The notes under the pieces are model-generated. The model made no database searches, was not told the DNA's origin, and saw nothing but the letters and a program-made list of their open reading frames with translations. Positions 32,841 through 44,582 of a DNA stretch of 64,000 nt are shown one piece after another. The DNA lies in assembly GCF_932294415.1 (NCBI RefSeq), contig NC_065535.1:23090782-23154781 (forward strand), in the 5' to 3' direction. Source of the stretch: Quercus robur. Lineage: Eukaryota > Streptophyta > Magnoliopsida > Fagales > Fagaceae. The position numbers were made by a program, and so were the translations under genes. The first letter of the stretch is position 1, and each line of letters begins with the position of its first letter.

Positions 32841-33901
32841 GGCAAAAATACAAAACTGACCCTCTAACTTTTAACTTTTGTCATTTCAATCCTTCAACTT
32901 TGAGTTTTGTCATTTCAGTCCTCTAAGTTTCAATTTTTATCAATGTAATATTCTGTTATGCCTCAGTTACTACTGCCGTTAAGTTTGGCCTTTTTTTTTT
33001 TTTTTTTGAAAATAATTTTTGTAATTAAAAGAAAATTAAAAAAAAAAACTTGGAAAAAAAAAAAGAAAAAAGAAAGAAAACGTGGAACTGGAAGGTCGCC
33101 TTCAGTCTTCATCCTCAGCCTCCCCGTTCTCCGCTCTCTCTCTCTCCAACATCGAATCGACCACTAGGGTTTCGTACAATGGAGCCATATCTACACAGAA
33201 ACAAAAACAAAAACCAAAATAAAGTAATGTGAGGTGGAATTGGAGGAATGACTCGAAGAGAATCGTTGAGGAATCGGCGGTGAGTTACCGTCAGATTTGA
33301 CGGCAACGAAGACCTCATCTTTGAGGTAGACCTTCTCGATGTCCTGGACATCCAGGTGCCTCAGGAGGAAGAGCTTGTGAGCGAGCACGAGATGCGGTTG
33401 CTAAGTTCCCTCCTCGCTATCCATGGCGGCTATCAACTTGATAGACAAGTGGCTTACTGGCTTCGGAATTTGTTTAGGGCTTTTTGGCTAAGGAGTGAGG
33501 ATATTATTTTTCCATGGGTTTAATTAGAGCCGGGTTAAGTTTTATCAGGGTTAAAGTTTACTCAGTTTTGGTCACTGGAATTTTTGGTATGCTACAGAGA
33601 GAGAGAGAGCAGAGAACGGGGAGGCTGAGGATGAAGACTGAAGGGGACCTTCCAATTCCTTTTTTTTTTTTGTTAAGCTTTTTTATTTTCTTTTAATTAC
33701 AAAAATTATTTTCAAAAAAAAGAAAAAAAAAGAAAAAAAAAAAAAAAAAAAGGCTAAACTTAACGGCAGCAGTAACTAAGACCTAACAGAATACTACGTT
33801 GACAAAAATTGAAACTTAGAGTACTGAAATGACAAAACTCAAAGTCAGAGGACTGAAATGACAAAAGCTAAAAGTTAGAGGGTCAGTTTTGCATTTTTGT
33901 C
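32841..33901. mobile_element. Pack-MULE carrying RPN7 exon 1
   Basis: Terminal inverted repeats of about 230 bases begin GGCAAAAATACAAAACTGAC and end with the inverse GTCAGTTTTGCATTTTTGTC. The duplication TAAAAACTA is perfect at 32832-32840 and 33902-33910. TIR wording (TTTTGTCATTTCAGTCCTCT) differs from Pack-MULE 1, so it is another MULE family. The interior carries an exon of a proteasome gene on the minus strand and CT-rich leader-like DNA. No transposase. Confidence 0.92.
33289..33424 (-). pseudogene. Captured RPN7 (26S proteasome subunit) exon 1 fragment
   Basis: RPN7 is a lid subunit of the 19S regulatory particle. The minus strand reads MDSEEGT, an in-frame TAG, QPHLVLAHKLFLLRHLDVQD, then IEKVYLKDEVFVAVKSDG. 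It ends at 33289 before GTAACTCAC, so the original exon 1/intron 1 border was captured along with the start of the intron. The premature stop at codon 8 and the loss of everything downstream make it non-functional. The matching alignment of start codon and splice site indicates capture from genomic DNA, not from mRNA. Confidence 0.85.
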
Positions 33902-33910
33902 TAAAAACTA

Positions 33911-34670
33911 TTATGAGCATTAGTTAGATCTATAGGTCGCAAGAAAATAATACTTATAATTATTGATATAAGTTTTCAAAGGAGACTATTTCAAAACACC
34001 AATGAGGCTTTACTCAAATATGAAAACATGAAGTCATTATCATCATGCCTTAAGATGTTATGGCCACTCCTAAGTCATTTTGAATCTTTGATATTCACTA
34101 CTTCGAAAAAGATTAACTAAAATGTTGATCATGGCTATATGCACTCACACAATATTACAAAAATAATAACCTCTCTATGAGGCCAAGTCATTATCTTCAT
34201 GAATAAATTGCTACTTAGATACTATTATTTTATGGGACTATCATTTTTACCATCACTCTAAAGTCATTTTGATATTTACTATTTTGAATGGCATCATAAA
34301 GATCAACTAATCTAAACATTTTTTTATATAGGAAGTAGGAACTAATCTAAACGTTGATCATGGCTATACACACTCAAACAATATTACGAATTATCATTTC
34401 AAAACAAGTGGAAGGAACTTTAAATACATTAGAATTCGCAAGAGTGCCAACCAAGATTAAAACTAAAAAACAGTTTATTAATTCTCCATCTATGACAAAA
34501 AAAATTGCCATGCCATGTATAAATTCAAATTCACAATAGTTATGCACATGAAACAGAATCACTTTATAATATAATAATAGTGAGTTTCTGGTCCCAAAAA
34601 AAAAAAAAAAAAGGTAAGTTTTAGTTAGCTCAACTGGTAAAAACCTTAGTGTCCTGGTCTGACGATAAAG
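33911..34670. other. Intergenic DNA
   Basis: No gene recognised. GATCAACTAATCTAAAC-type text and its neighbours (34100-34145 versus 34340-34390: TGTTGATCATGGCTATA) form a diverged local repeat. A box-A-like TTAGCTCAACTGGTAAA at 34624-34640 may be the start of a SINE cut by the copia insertion. Confidence 0.4.
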
Positions 34671-34675
34671 AGTAC

Positions 34676-34847
34676 TATTAACGTGTATTAGGGTATGTGG
34701 GCTTTAGGCCCACCTTGTTTACTTGTATAGCACGTTTACTTGTATAGCACACTTACTTGTACTACACACTCTACCTCCTATATAAAGGCACTTATGTATA
34801 TTCTATTACTTGAGATATACAATACAATTCATTCAGTATTTCTAACA
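34676..34847 (+). repeat. 5' LTR of the copia element
   Basis: It starts TATTAACGTGTATTAGGG and ends TTTCTAACA. A 17-base segment (GTTTACTTGTATAGCAC) is doubled here but single in the 3' LTR. A TATATAAAG promoter box is near 34780. Confidence 0.9.
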
Positions 34848-34860
34848 TGGTATCAGAGCC

Positions 34861-35639
34861 ACTGCTCTAATTTTCTTGTGTCTTGCAGTCTTGTCTTGTC
34901 GGTATTTTCTGCTGCCTTAACTTCTGTGGTTAGTAAACCCTTTCAATGCCTTCTCCCAACTGCTTCGCTGCAATCAGAGGTCCTTAGGGTTGAATCTCCA
35001 CCGCCAAAAGCTCCTCTTCTGCCGCCAAAACCACTGCCATCATCGGATTTGTCACCTCTGACCTCCGATTAGGACATAAGACCTATCATCGTATAGATAT
35101 TCAATCGCTCTACACATCGCCGCCAGAAACATCCACATCTGACCATCCACGCGCAATTCAAAGTTTCAGTGAAGTTGATCCACACGCCTTACGCGCCACC
35201 AAGGTATCTTCGATCTTGTTGCCACTGACACCATAAGAATCGTCTTTCTCTGATCTGCATCATCGGAGAAGAAATAGCTTCATCAGACAGTTCACGCGCT
35301 CTCACGCGCCGCCAGAATCTTCGACGAAATTGATCCATGCGCCTCACGCGTTCCACGCACCACTGGGTTATCTGCTGACGTCATCCCTACCACGTCAGCC
35401 CTAGCTGACATCACTTGCTTACGTCAGCGCCACATCATCTACTGACGTTAGCATCTGTTAACCTGCTGACGTCATCCAGTTGACTTTGACCAGGTTGACC
35501 GTTGACTTTTGGCAAAAGTTGACTTTTTGCAGTTCAGGTGCTCCTTACCCAGTTTTTTGCGTAGATTTCATTTTTGCAGTCCATTTTTGCATATTTTGCT
35601 TCTAAATAAAAAATAAGGACAGGTCTTCTTCTTGTTGTA
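34861..35639 (+). other. Copia leader without gag
   Basis: Between the primer-binding site and the first pol/gag-end homology no gag frame is seen. The stretch holds repeated CACGCGC and TGACGTCA-type words (35270-35500), and the GTTGACTTTTG words near 35480-35530. Gag has been lost or replaced here. Confidence 0.5.
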
Positions 35640-38600
35640 ATAATCGTCGCCGACAATCCAGTAAACGTTTTTGCAATTTTTACAAACGTTTTGGCCACAA
35701 TATTGAGAATTGCTATCATCGCAACAAATCAGCTGTGTCAATTTTCGCTGCTACTATTTCTAACATTGAGAGTGTCCAACCAATGGCTCCCGTTTCTGCA
35801 CAGTCTAAGTCTTCAAGACGCACTTTCACCATGTCCACAGATGACCTTAAAAATATCATCGCCAATGTCATTCGTATGGTTGATAATGCATCTTATTCCT
35901 CTTCTCTCTCAGCTTTATCTGGTATGTCTCCTTCCTCTTGGCTTATGGATTCTGCTTGTTGCAATCACATGACTCCTCACTCGTCCTTATTTTCTGAACT
36001 TAAACCTGCACCACATCCTTTTAATATTCACACAGCAAATGGTTCCACTATGTCTGGTCATAATATAGGTTCCGTTTTGACCTCTAATCTCTCGGTTCCC
36101 AGTGTCTTTAATGTTCATGACCTTTCTTACAATTTATTTTCTGTGGGACAATTAGCTGAGTTAGTTTATCGCATTATTTTTTATTATTCTGGGTGTATTG
36201 TGTAGGATCCAAGGACGGGACAGGAGCTTGGGACCGATCCCAGAATTAGGTGTATGTTTCCCGTGGACAACCTTCGTCTTCCACTTATTGCTCCTGTTTC
36301 TGTTGCTGCAGCTGCTGCAGTTTCTTCTACTTCTTCCCTTGCACTTTGGCATGCTCGACTTGGTCACACATCTTTCTTTCGGGTACAACAATTGGCTTCT
36401 AGAGGTTTGTTAGGTTCAGTGTCTACAGAAAATTTTGATTGTGTTTCATGTCAGTTAGGAAAACAACCAGCTTTGCCTTTCAATACTAGTGAATCAATAT
36501 CCACTGATATCTTTGACCTTAGTCATTATGATGTTTGGAGGCCTTCCTCTGTCTCTAGTATTGGTGGGTCTCGATATTTTGTTGACTTTGTTGATGATTA
36601 CTCTCACTATAGCTGGATTTTTAATATGAAACATCATTCTAAGTTATTGCAAGTATATTCTAATTTTGCAAAAATTGTTGAAACTCAATTTTCCAACGTA
36701 TCAAAATTTTTCGATCTGATAATGCTCTTGAGTACACTCAATATGCTTTCCAAGCTGTTTTACATTCTTATGGCACTGTTCATCAACTAACTTGTCCAGG
36801 TACCTCTCAGCAAAATGGTAGAGCCGAACAACTTCGTCATATTCTTGACACTGTTCGTGGTCTTCTTTTCTCTGCCAAAGTTCCTACTCTTTTTTAGGGC
36901 GAAGCTGCTCTTTATGTTGTTCATGCTATTAATCGCATTCCAAGTCCTGTTATTCAAAATCAAACTCCATATAAGCGCCTTTTTGGGTCACCTCCAGACT
37001 ATCACCACCTTCGCTCCTTCGCTTTTGCTTGTTTCGTTTTTCTTCAGCTGCATGAGCATAACAAACTTAAGCCTCGGTCAAGACTTTTATTGTTTTCTTG
37101 GTTATGGCGAAACTCAAAAGGGGTATCGGTGTTATGATCCTGTCTCTCATCGTCTTCGTATCTCCCGTAATGTTGTCTTTTGGGAACATCGCTCCTTTGT
37201 TGAGTTCTCTCACTTCCGTGCCTCCCTATCTTCCTTTTTTGTTTAGATTTTTTTCTAGATGAGGCACATATTCCTCCTGTAGTTGCTCCTGATCCTCCTA
37301 TAGACTTCTCTGTCCAACCACCAGATACCTTTGATTCCTTTCCTACTTCACCCTTTAATGAACAGGTGGAAGATGCACAGGTTGAAGACGAGCTACCCAA
37401 CCCTAAGCTTGGGTCCCCTATTCTTGCTCCGCCTGAAGATCTTGTACAAGACATTCCACCTCGTCACTCAACTCGGGTAAGATCCATTCCTACACATTTA
37501 CTTGATTATCATTGTTACACTGCCCTTGCTACACTACACGAGCCTCACACCTATCGTGAGACTTCCACTGACCCTTTATGGCAGATTGCAATGAAAAAGG
37601 AACTTGATGCATTATCTAAAAACTATACTTGGGATTTGGTGACTCTCTCCCCTGAGAAATCTGTGGTTGGTTGTAAGTAGATCTACAAGATTAAGACTCA
37701 CTCTGATGGGTCCATTGAGCACTACAAAGTTCGTCTTGTTGCAAAAGGTTTTACACAGGAGTATGAGATTGATTATGAAGAGACCTTTGCTACGGTTGCT
37801 CGTATCTCATCTATTCGTGCTCTCTTAGCTGTTGCTGCTGCTAGTAAATGGGACATTTTTCAGATGGATGTCAAAAATGCATTCCTTAATGGGGATTTAA
37901 GTGAAGAAGTTTATATGCAATCTCCTCCTGGTCTCTCTGTTGAATCAAATAAGGTCTGTCACCTTTGGCGTGCACTTTATGGCCTTAAACAAGTTCCACG
38001 AGCTTGGTTTGCCAAATTCAGCTCTACCATCTCTCGCTTAGGTTACATGGCCAATTATTATGATTCTGCCTTATTTCTTCGTCGCACTGACAAACACACT
38101 ATTTTACTTCTCCTGTATGTGGATGATATGATCATAACTGGTGATGACCTCAGTAGCATTCAAGAACTCAAGGATTTTCTCAGTCAGCAATTTGAAATGA
38201 AAGATCTTGGACATCTCAGCTACTTCTTGGGTCTTGAAATCACTCATTCTATAGATGAACTTTATATTACTCAAGCCAAGTATGCCTCTGAACTCTTGTC
38301 TCGAGCTAAACTCAATGATAGCAAGACTGTTAACACTCCAGTTGAGCTTAATGCGCATCTGATTCCGTCAGGGGGGAAACCGTTGTCTAATCCCTCTCTT
38401 TACAGATGCTTGGTTGGCAGCCTAGTTTATCTCACTGTCACTTGTCCAAACATTTCCTATGCTGTTCACTAGGTGAGTCAGTATCTGTCTGCTCCACGAT
38501 CGACTCACTATGTTGCTGTTCTGCGCATTCTTCGATACCTAAAGGGCACTTTCTTCCATGGTCTTTTCTACTCTGCTCAGTCTCCTCTTGTTCTCCGTTC

Positions 38601-39066
38601 ATTTTCTGATGCTGATTGGGCAGGAGATCCCACTGATCGCAAGTCCACCACTGGTTATTACTTTCTTCTTAGTTCTTCTTAAATTTCTTGGCAAAGCAAG
38701 AATCAAACTCATGTGGCCCGCTTCAGTATTGAAGCAGAATATCGTGCCCTTGCTGATACCATATCTAAGCTCCTTTGGCTACGGTGGCTTCTCAAAGATT
38801 TAGGTGTATGCACATCCTCAGCTACTCCTCTTTATTGTGATAACCAGAGTGCCTTTCATATTGCTCACAATGATATCTTCCATGAACGGACTAAACACAT
38901 CGAGATCGATTGTCATTTTATCCGTTATCATCTTGTCCATGGTGCTCTCAAGTTGATCTCAGTCTCTTCTAAAGATCAACATGCAGATATCTTCACCAAG
39001 TCACATCCTAAAGGACGTCTTTGCACTTTGGTTGACAACCTCAAGTTGGTCTCACATCCACCTTGA
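35640..39066 (+). pseudogene. Copia gag-end and pol remnant
   Basis: In order: a damaged zinc knuckle (about 35670-35712, second Cys replaced by Tyr), aspartic protease with DSA in WLMDSACCNHMT (about 35941), GAG-pre-integrase (LALWHARLGHTSF, about 36340), integrase zinc-binding and core (36349-37200), reverse transcriptase with YVDDM at 38116-38130, and RNase H (DADWAGDPTDRKSTTGY near 38605). Lesions include a frame change near 36710, TAG at 36895-36897, a shift near 37050, TAG at 37678-37680, TAG at 38470-38472 and TAA at 38680-38682. It is a decayed copy. Confidence 0.93.
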
Positions 39067-39079
39067 GTTTGAGGGGGGC

Positions 39080-39234
39080 TATTAATGTGTATTAGGGTAT
39101 GTGTGCTTTAGACCCACCTTGTTTACTTGTATAGCATACTTACTTGCACTGCACACTCTGCCTCCTATATAAAGGCACTTATGTATATTCTATTACTTGA
39201 AATAAACAATACAATTCATTCAGTATTTCTAACA
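39080..39234 (+). repeat. 3' LTR of the copia element
   Basis: It starts TATTAATGTGTATTAGGG and ends TTTCTAACA; apart from the 17-base difference it is very similar to the 5' LTR. Both LTRs begin TA where TG is usual. Confidence 0.9.
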
Positions 39235-39239
39235 AGTAC

Positions 39240-39574
39240 AATCATAAAGAGTATAATACCATAACAAATATGTTTATAAAGAAAGCATGTAAACAAAACA
39301 ATATTATTAAATACCACACATGGTTCCCATTGTGCTTCCAAAATAATACCAAATGGGGCTGAGTCACCCATATATCTCTGTTTAGCTATTTTGCATTGTC
39401 CTTACTTCTTTGTAGTTATACATAATTTCAAGGACTCCAATCCAAACAAGCACCCACCCGAGTTTTTTTTTTTTAAGAACACCCAAGTTAAATCTTATTA
39501 ACCCTATATAAATAATAATAAAAAAACGTGGGAGTGTTAAATTCCATATCAATTACATAGGACTTACTCCTCAA

Positions 39575-39611
<37 letters not shown>

Positions 39612-40769
39612 GAACAAGATTTAGTCTTACCAGAGAGAAAGGATAACAACACAAACAAAACCAGAGAAAAAGGACAGGAGTTACACCTCATCTTGACTTT
39701 TATGCCAAACATATGGCATACATAGTATTTTAGGGCTATTGTTGTTGATTCCATACATCAGTTTTTAGTATTTCAACACTAAAAGTTGTTGTTCAAAAAA
39801 AAAAAAAAAAAACACGTTTGGTAGGAGTATTTTTTTTATGAGTGTTTGAGTTACGTTACTCATTTTAAGATGTTTAAACACTGAATTTAGAAAATCCTCT
39901 TACCAATTTTCAGTTTTCAAATAACATTGTTTAATGACAATTTTGTAAATATTTAGAAATTTGTAAGACCCATGTGATCATACTTATTGTAACTCCTCTC
40001 TCTCTCCCTTACGCTGACCAACACGCCTTTAAATAACAGAATTACTCATGCCATTGTTGTTCAAGTGATTTGTGGAATTCTTTATTTTGCAATAAGTTTT
40101 CTCTACAAATCACTAGAACAACAATGGCATGAGATATGTAAATTTCTTCCACTGTTTTAAAATTTTCAAATGAGCATGTAGCTATTTTTCCCAATTAAGC
40201 AAAAACTGAAGAAAAAAAAATTGCTGTAGGCATGTTTTATCCAAAATAAAGTCATTTTTCATGCAAAAATGCACTTTTTCCAAAAATAAACATGACAAAT
40301 TTTTTATTTTTTTTTATTTTAATCTTTTACCAAAATAAGCCCAAAAATCCTCTTTCAAACTAAGTAAGCCCAAAAATATATATTCATGAAAAATATCCCA
40401 ACAAATATATTTTATGTGATGTTTTGATTATGGCCCGTGTGTAGGATGTTTTGGTAATTTAAATGTTTTTAATATAAGTGAAATCTCTCCCCTCTACTCC
40501 CCCTCTAAAATCCCCAATCCTCCTTTGATAATTTTGAGGAAATAGATATAAATTAACATCTTAAAGGTTAAATTGATAATTTAAATATTTATAATATAAG
40601 TGAAATCTTTCCCCACTACTTGCCTTCCAAAATTCTCAAATTTGGTGGAATTAAGATTTCCCTCCAAACGGACCAAACACCCCCTCCCCCCCCTCCCCCC
40701 CCACCCAAAATGAAAAAATTCCAAACAAGGTTTCTTAAAACCTTTCCATTCTCTTCCCTTTATTCCCCT
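39240..40769. other. AT-rich intergenic DNA
   Basis: No gene recognised except the hairpin at 40045-40133. A (TA)n/T tract is at about 39573-39610 and a C-rich tract (CCCCCTCCCC) at about 40680-40705. Confidence 0.4.
40045..40133. repeat. 29-bp inverted repeat forming a tight hairpin
   Basis: Arms 40045-40073 (CTCATGCCATTGTTGTTCAA...) and 40105-40133 (...TTGGCAT-type inverse ending AATGGCATGAG) pair over 29 bases with one mismatch, around a 31-base loop. The size resembles a miRNA-type foldback, but a tiny MITE is equally possible. No known miRNA was recognised. Confidence 0.7.
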
Positions 40770-40772
40770 TTA

Positions 40773-41062
40773 GGTGTGGTTTGGATTCACATTTTGCACA
40801 TTCACATTTTGCGTTTTCTTCTTTTATTTATTTATTTATTTTTTTTAAGCCGTAGTTGTTGACTTTTCTTTAGTATACAGTGCACATTTCAGCAACACAA
40901 GTAGGTCCCGTGCACTATTCATGGGACCCACATACTTCACTTTTCAGCAACTTTTTTGTTAAAAATGGGTCCCATGGCACTATTCACACGATTAAAAATT
41001 ATTTTGCTACAGTATTTTTAGTTTTCAGTTTTCAGCAAAATAAACTGTATCCAAACGGACCC
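40773..41062. mobile_element. Tourist-like MITE, copy 6
   Basis: Borders are TTA (40770-40772) | GGTGTGGTTTGGATTCAC and CTGTATCCAAACGGACCC | TTA (41063-41065). The interior has GTGCACTATTCATGGGACCC, AAAAATGGGTCCCATG and AAAAATTATTTTGCTACAGT, the same modules as copies 1 and 4. It is the longest copy in the window. Confidence 0.75.
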
Positions 41063-41065
41063 TTA

Positions 41066-42552
41066 GTCCCCTCCATCTAACAAAGCTCTACACGTTTTCC
41101 ATTTGGAACGAAGTTCAAACCAAACTCTTCAAATCAAATTGTAGAACATGCACCAATTCATAATTTTCACTTTCTTTGGTCAGCCATATTTTCAATTTAT
41201 AATTTACATCACACATAAGTTGTGTGATGTAAGTGTGTGCACTAAGGTAGGTTGTAATGGAGGTTCATAATTGAGAGTGATACTCTTTGGGAATGCATTT
41301 TTTTTAACCTTAGCATGTATGCATGTATCAAGGCATATGTTGTAGATGTGTATATATTTCATGATTGTACATTGTGTCATTATGTGTGATTGGTCCTACC
41401 TATGCCAACTAGTGACACGTGGATTCGCTATGACACGCACTATATGTAAAGTCATTGGTGCACGTCAATACACCTAGGATAGATTGTTGTAAATGCACAT
41501 TGTACACACGACACAAAACTTTGCTGGTGTGTCACAACACACCTAATGCAAAACTCTTATGGACTTTTGCCATGAAAGTAAGGCAATATGTTGCCAAAAT
41601 TTTATTGTGAAAATTTGTCAAGGATCACGCTAGGTGCATCGTGGCACACCATGCATATGACTTTGTCAAATTTCCTTTGTGAATATAAGGCAAAATGTTA
41701 TTATTTCATAAAAATATAGTAAGGATTCCTGTCAGCTAGCAAAGCATGCAAATAGGCCACACACGATTCCAAAATAATTTAAAAAACCCAAAAACATTTT
41801 GTCCCAAAAGTTAATGCCAATAGCTTCTTTTATCTATCAATTAAAAAAGCCTAGGAACAAGTCAAAATATAGTGTCATATGAGATGGATGTTGTGAGGTG
41901 ACTGATATCTCTCCTACGCATAACTGAACTCCTTAATTCATGATAGTGGTTTAAGACATGATTTTTTTTTTACCCATGTTTAGATTAAGAGCATTGGACT
42001 TCCTTTCAATTTAAGCTTGGTAATAAGATAGACATAGGTGACTAATTGCACCTTAGGAATCTTAATGATTGGTGATGACTTTGAAAATTTAGGTAATCCC
42101 CTACAATCCACACTCATATGCACACAGAGCATGAATGGGGAACACAAGTGAACATTTCTTGCATGACGTCGTTATGGGTGGTTGATCCTCCACTCGTAAC
42201 CAAAATAGGGGTATCTAACAACAGTTTAAGTTGAAGGGGTACCAAATGGAGTGTTTACACTCAATATTGTAGGTTTGACCAATTTGCAATTAGTCTTGTA
42301 GGTTTTTGCTATTTGGTTTTGTGGAAGATGAGGTGGGACTGGGAATTTTATGTGTGAGAGAAGGATTGGGAAAGGTTTGATTACCCAAGACATTGTGGAG
42401 ATGTTTATAACTATACCGAAGGACATTTTTCGTTGGATTTGAGGAATTTCACTATATCTCAATAATTAAGAATGACAAAGGGAGACAACTCACACTTATT
42501 GTTCAACATAGTTCATTTAATTTTATTTCGAACACCAAGTGAGCTTGAGTTT
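41066..42552. other. Intergenic DNA without recognised genes
   Basis: No coding signature, RNA gene or bounded repeat was found. CACGTCAATACACCTAGG / ACACACCTAATGC / CACCATGCATATG phrases recur loosely around 41460-41660, suggesting an old short-period repeat. Confidence 0.35.
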
Positions 42553-42557
42553 ATCAA

Positions 42558-43258
42558 TGTAGGGCCGGGGAGCTTATGATCCGGCCCACGCTCTATCTGG
42601 GCTCAGGGCCCGTGCCGAGGAGGTAGTGTGCCGAGGACGAGTGATCAAAGGCCGAGGGGTTAAGGGGAACAGCTGAGAACGACCCTATCCTCGGCACTCC
42701 AAGACTTCGATGAGAAGAGCAACGTCGTAGTGAAGGATATCCCCAAATAGTCCCCTGAAGGGGATGTGAGTGGAATAGGGCCCACGTGGAGGTACGGTGC
42801 AAAATAGGTTCAAGGAAAATACGTCTCCTCCGCATTAAATGCGCCGGCCAGCATCCTGATCATGTTAATGAGAAAAGACGCTTGGACGGTGTAACTTCGA
42901 TCCTCGCAACTAACAGAAAGTAAGAGGGGACAGCTGATGGGACAGGTACAGAAGTAAGTACCTGCCTGACCAACAAGTGGAGGGCTAAGATCAACCAAGA
43001 AGGACTATATAATGTAAAAGTTAGTGCACCAAGAGGGGGCTGGGAAAAATGGCCAAAAACTAGAGCCTCCCAGCCCGCCTCCAGGAGAAAGACTCCTAGG
43101 GCAAAGACGACTTAATCATGTATGAACACCACGAAAAACCCACCGTCTGGTGACCAAGGCCTAGCCTTTCGAACCCACGCTCTACAAATGATATTGTTTG
43201 GGCCTTTTTACGTGCGAACCCAACACCGTTGTGGGTTGTTACGAATCGTGTTCTTACA
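42558..43258 (+). repeat. 5' LTR of the antisense-gene element
   Basis: It starts TGTAGGGCCGGGGAGC and ends GTTCTTACA. A promoter-like GGACTATATAATG is near 43003. Confidence 0.92.
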
Positions 43259-43477
43259 ATTGGCGCCGTCTATGGGAAAGGCTTGTGTGTTGGCATAGAT
43301 GGTAGGTCGAGACAGTTCCCTTGTCATTTCTAACAGCCGATTATAGTGTTCTAGCGTAGGGTTCCACTAGGGGCTATGATTCTTGACTAGGGGCTATGCT
43401 TTGTAGCGTCAATCGCATGGATGGTTCTGGGGGCTTGGCCGAGGAGCCAATCCCCCTAAAGCTAAGACCCCATGCCA

Positions 43478-44204
43478 AAAACCGAGTTTTGAAGAAAAAC
43501 TGAGTTTTGGACAGAACCAAGGTATTACATGGTCCTTGGACTCAAACCTATGGGGAAACCAACTACTTAGAAAAACTGAGTTTTGGACAGAATCAAGGTA
43601 TTGCATGGTCCTCGGACTCAAACCTATGGGGAAACCAACTACTTAAATGAGAAAACTGAGTTTTTGACAGAACTAAGGTATTGCATGGTCCTCGGACTCA
43701 AACCTATGGGGAAACCAACTACTTAGATGAGAAAACTGAGTTTTGGACAGAACCAAGGTATTGCATGGTCCTCGGACTCAAACCTATGGGGAAACCAACT
43801 ACTTAGATGAGAAAACTGAGTTTTGGACAGAACCAAGGTATTGCATGGTCCTCGGACTCAAACCTATGGGGAAACCAACTACTTGGAAGAAAAACTGAGT
43901 TTTGGACAGAACCAAGGTATTGCATGGTCCTCAGACTCAAACCTATGGGGAAACCAACTACTTAGATGAGAAAACTGAGTTTTGGACAGAACCAAGGTAT
44001 TGCATGGTCCTCGGACTCAAACCTATGGGGAAACTAACTACTTTTTAATATCTATCGAGTTTTGGACAGAACCAAGGTATTGCATGGTCCTCGGACTCAA
44101 ACCTATGGGGAAATCAACTACTTATTAATATCAATCGAGTTTTGGACAGAACCAAGGTATTGCATGGTCCTCGGACTCAAACCTATGGGGAAACCAACTG
44201 CTTA
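43478..44204. repeat. Nine ~80-bp tandem repeats beside the primer-binding site
   Basis: The unit reads GAGTTTTGGACAGAACCAAG, GTATTGCATGGTCCTCGGAC, TCAAACCTATGGGGAAACCA, ACTACTTAGATGAGAAAACT. Copies start near 43502, 43578, 43658, 43738, 43818, 43897, 43977, 44057 and 44137. The linker varies (AGATGAGAAAAC, TTAATATCTATC), while the core is nearly invariant. Non-coding. Confidence 0.93.
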
Positions 44205-44582
44205 AAGAAACCTGGGCACTAAGCAGGACTTAGCGACTACACGTGACATCTAAAACGATACCTATATCTTCGTTGAATGAGGGTTAGAAATGAGTCCAAG
44301 GCTCTGCGAGAGCAGGTAAGCTAGGGTTTTGAAACACGATGTTAAATGTATCGCATGCACAAATATTCGTACGTGTTAAGATAAATTAGTTCAGAATTCA
44401 TAAACAATAGTAAGTATCGACAAAGGCAACTAACAAGTAACCAAAAGGAAAAAGGGAGAAAAAGATTTCATATATACATGTCCAATAGGTTCAAACTACT
44501 AATGGATTACAAAGTTTTCGAAATGAAAAAGAAACAAGTTAATCGTTAAACTAAAAACAAATACGGAGCCTAGCCAGGGTTT

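Larger units (their letters stand above)
34676..39234 (+). mobile_element. Inactive Ty1-copia retrotransposon with short LTRs
   Basis: The 5' LTR is 34676-34847 (172 bases) and the 3' LTR 39080-39234 (155 bases); AGTAC is duplicated at 34671-34675 and 39235-39239. A primer-binding site complementary to initiator tRNA-Met, TGGTATCAGAGCC, sits directly at 34848-34860. The polypurine tract GAGGGGGG is at 39071-39078. Domain order protease, integrase, reverse transcriptase, RNase H is copia. Most of gag is missing, and the pol frame carries several stops and shifts, so it cannot move by itself. Confidence 0.95.

Noticed and set aside
34618-34670. Complete SINE left of the copia element
   Set aside because: Only a box-A-like start is visible and no continuation appears after the 3' LTR, so it is not supported as an element.
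43478-44204. CRISPR-like array
   Set aside because: Repeat cores are long, the spacers are not unique, and the setting is a plant LTR element; these are ordinary tandem repeats.
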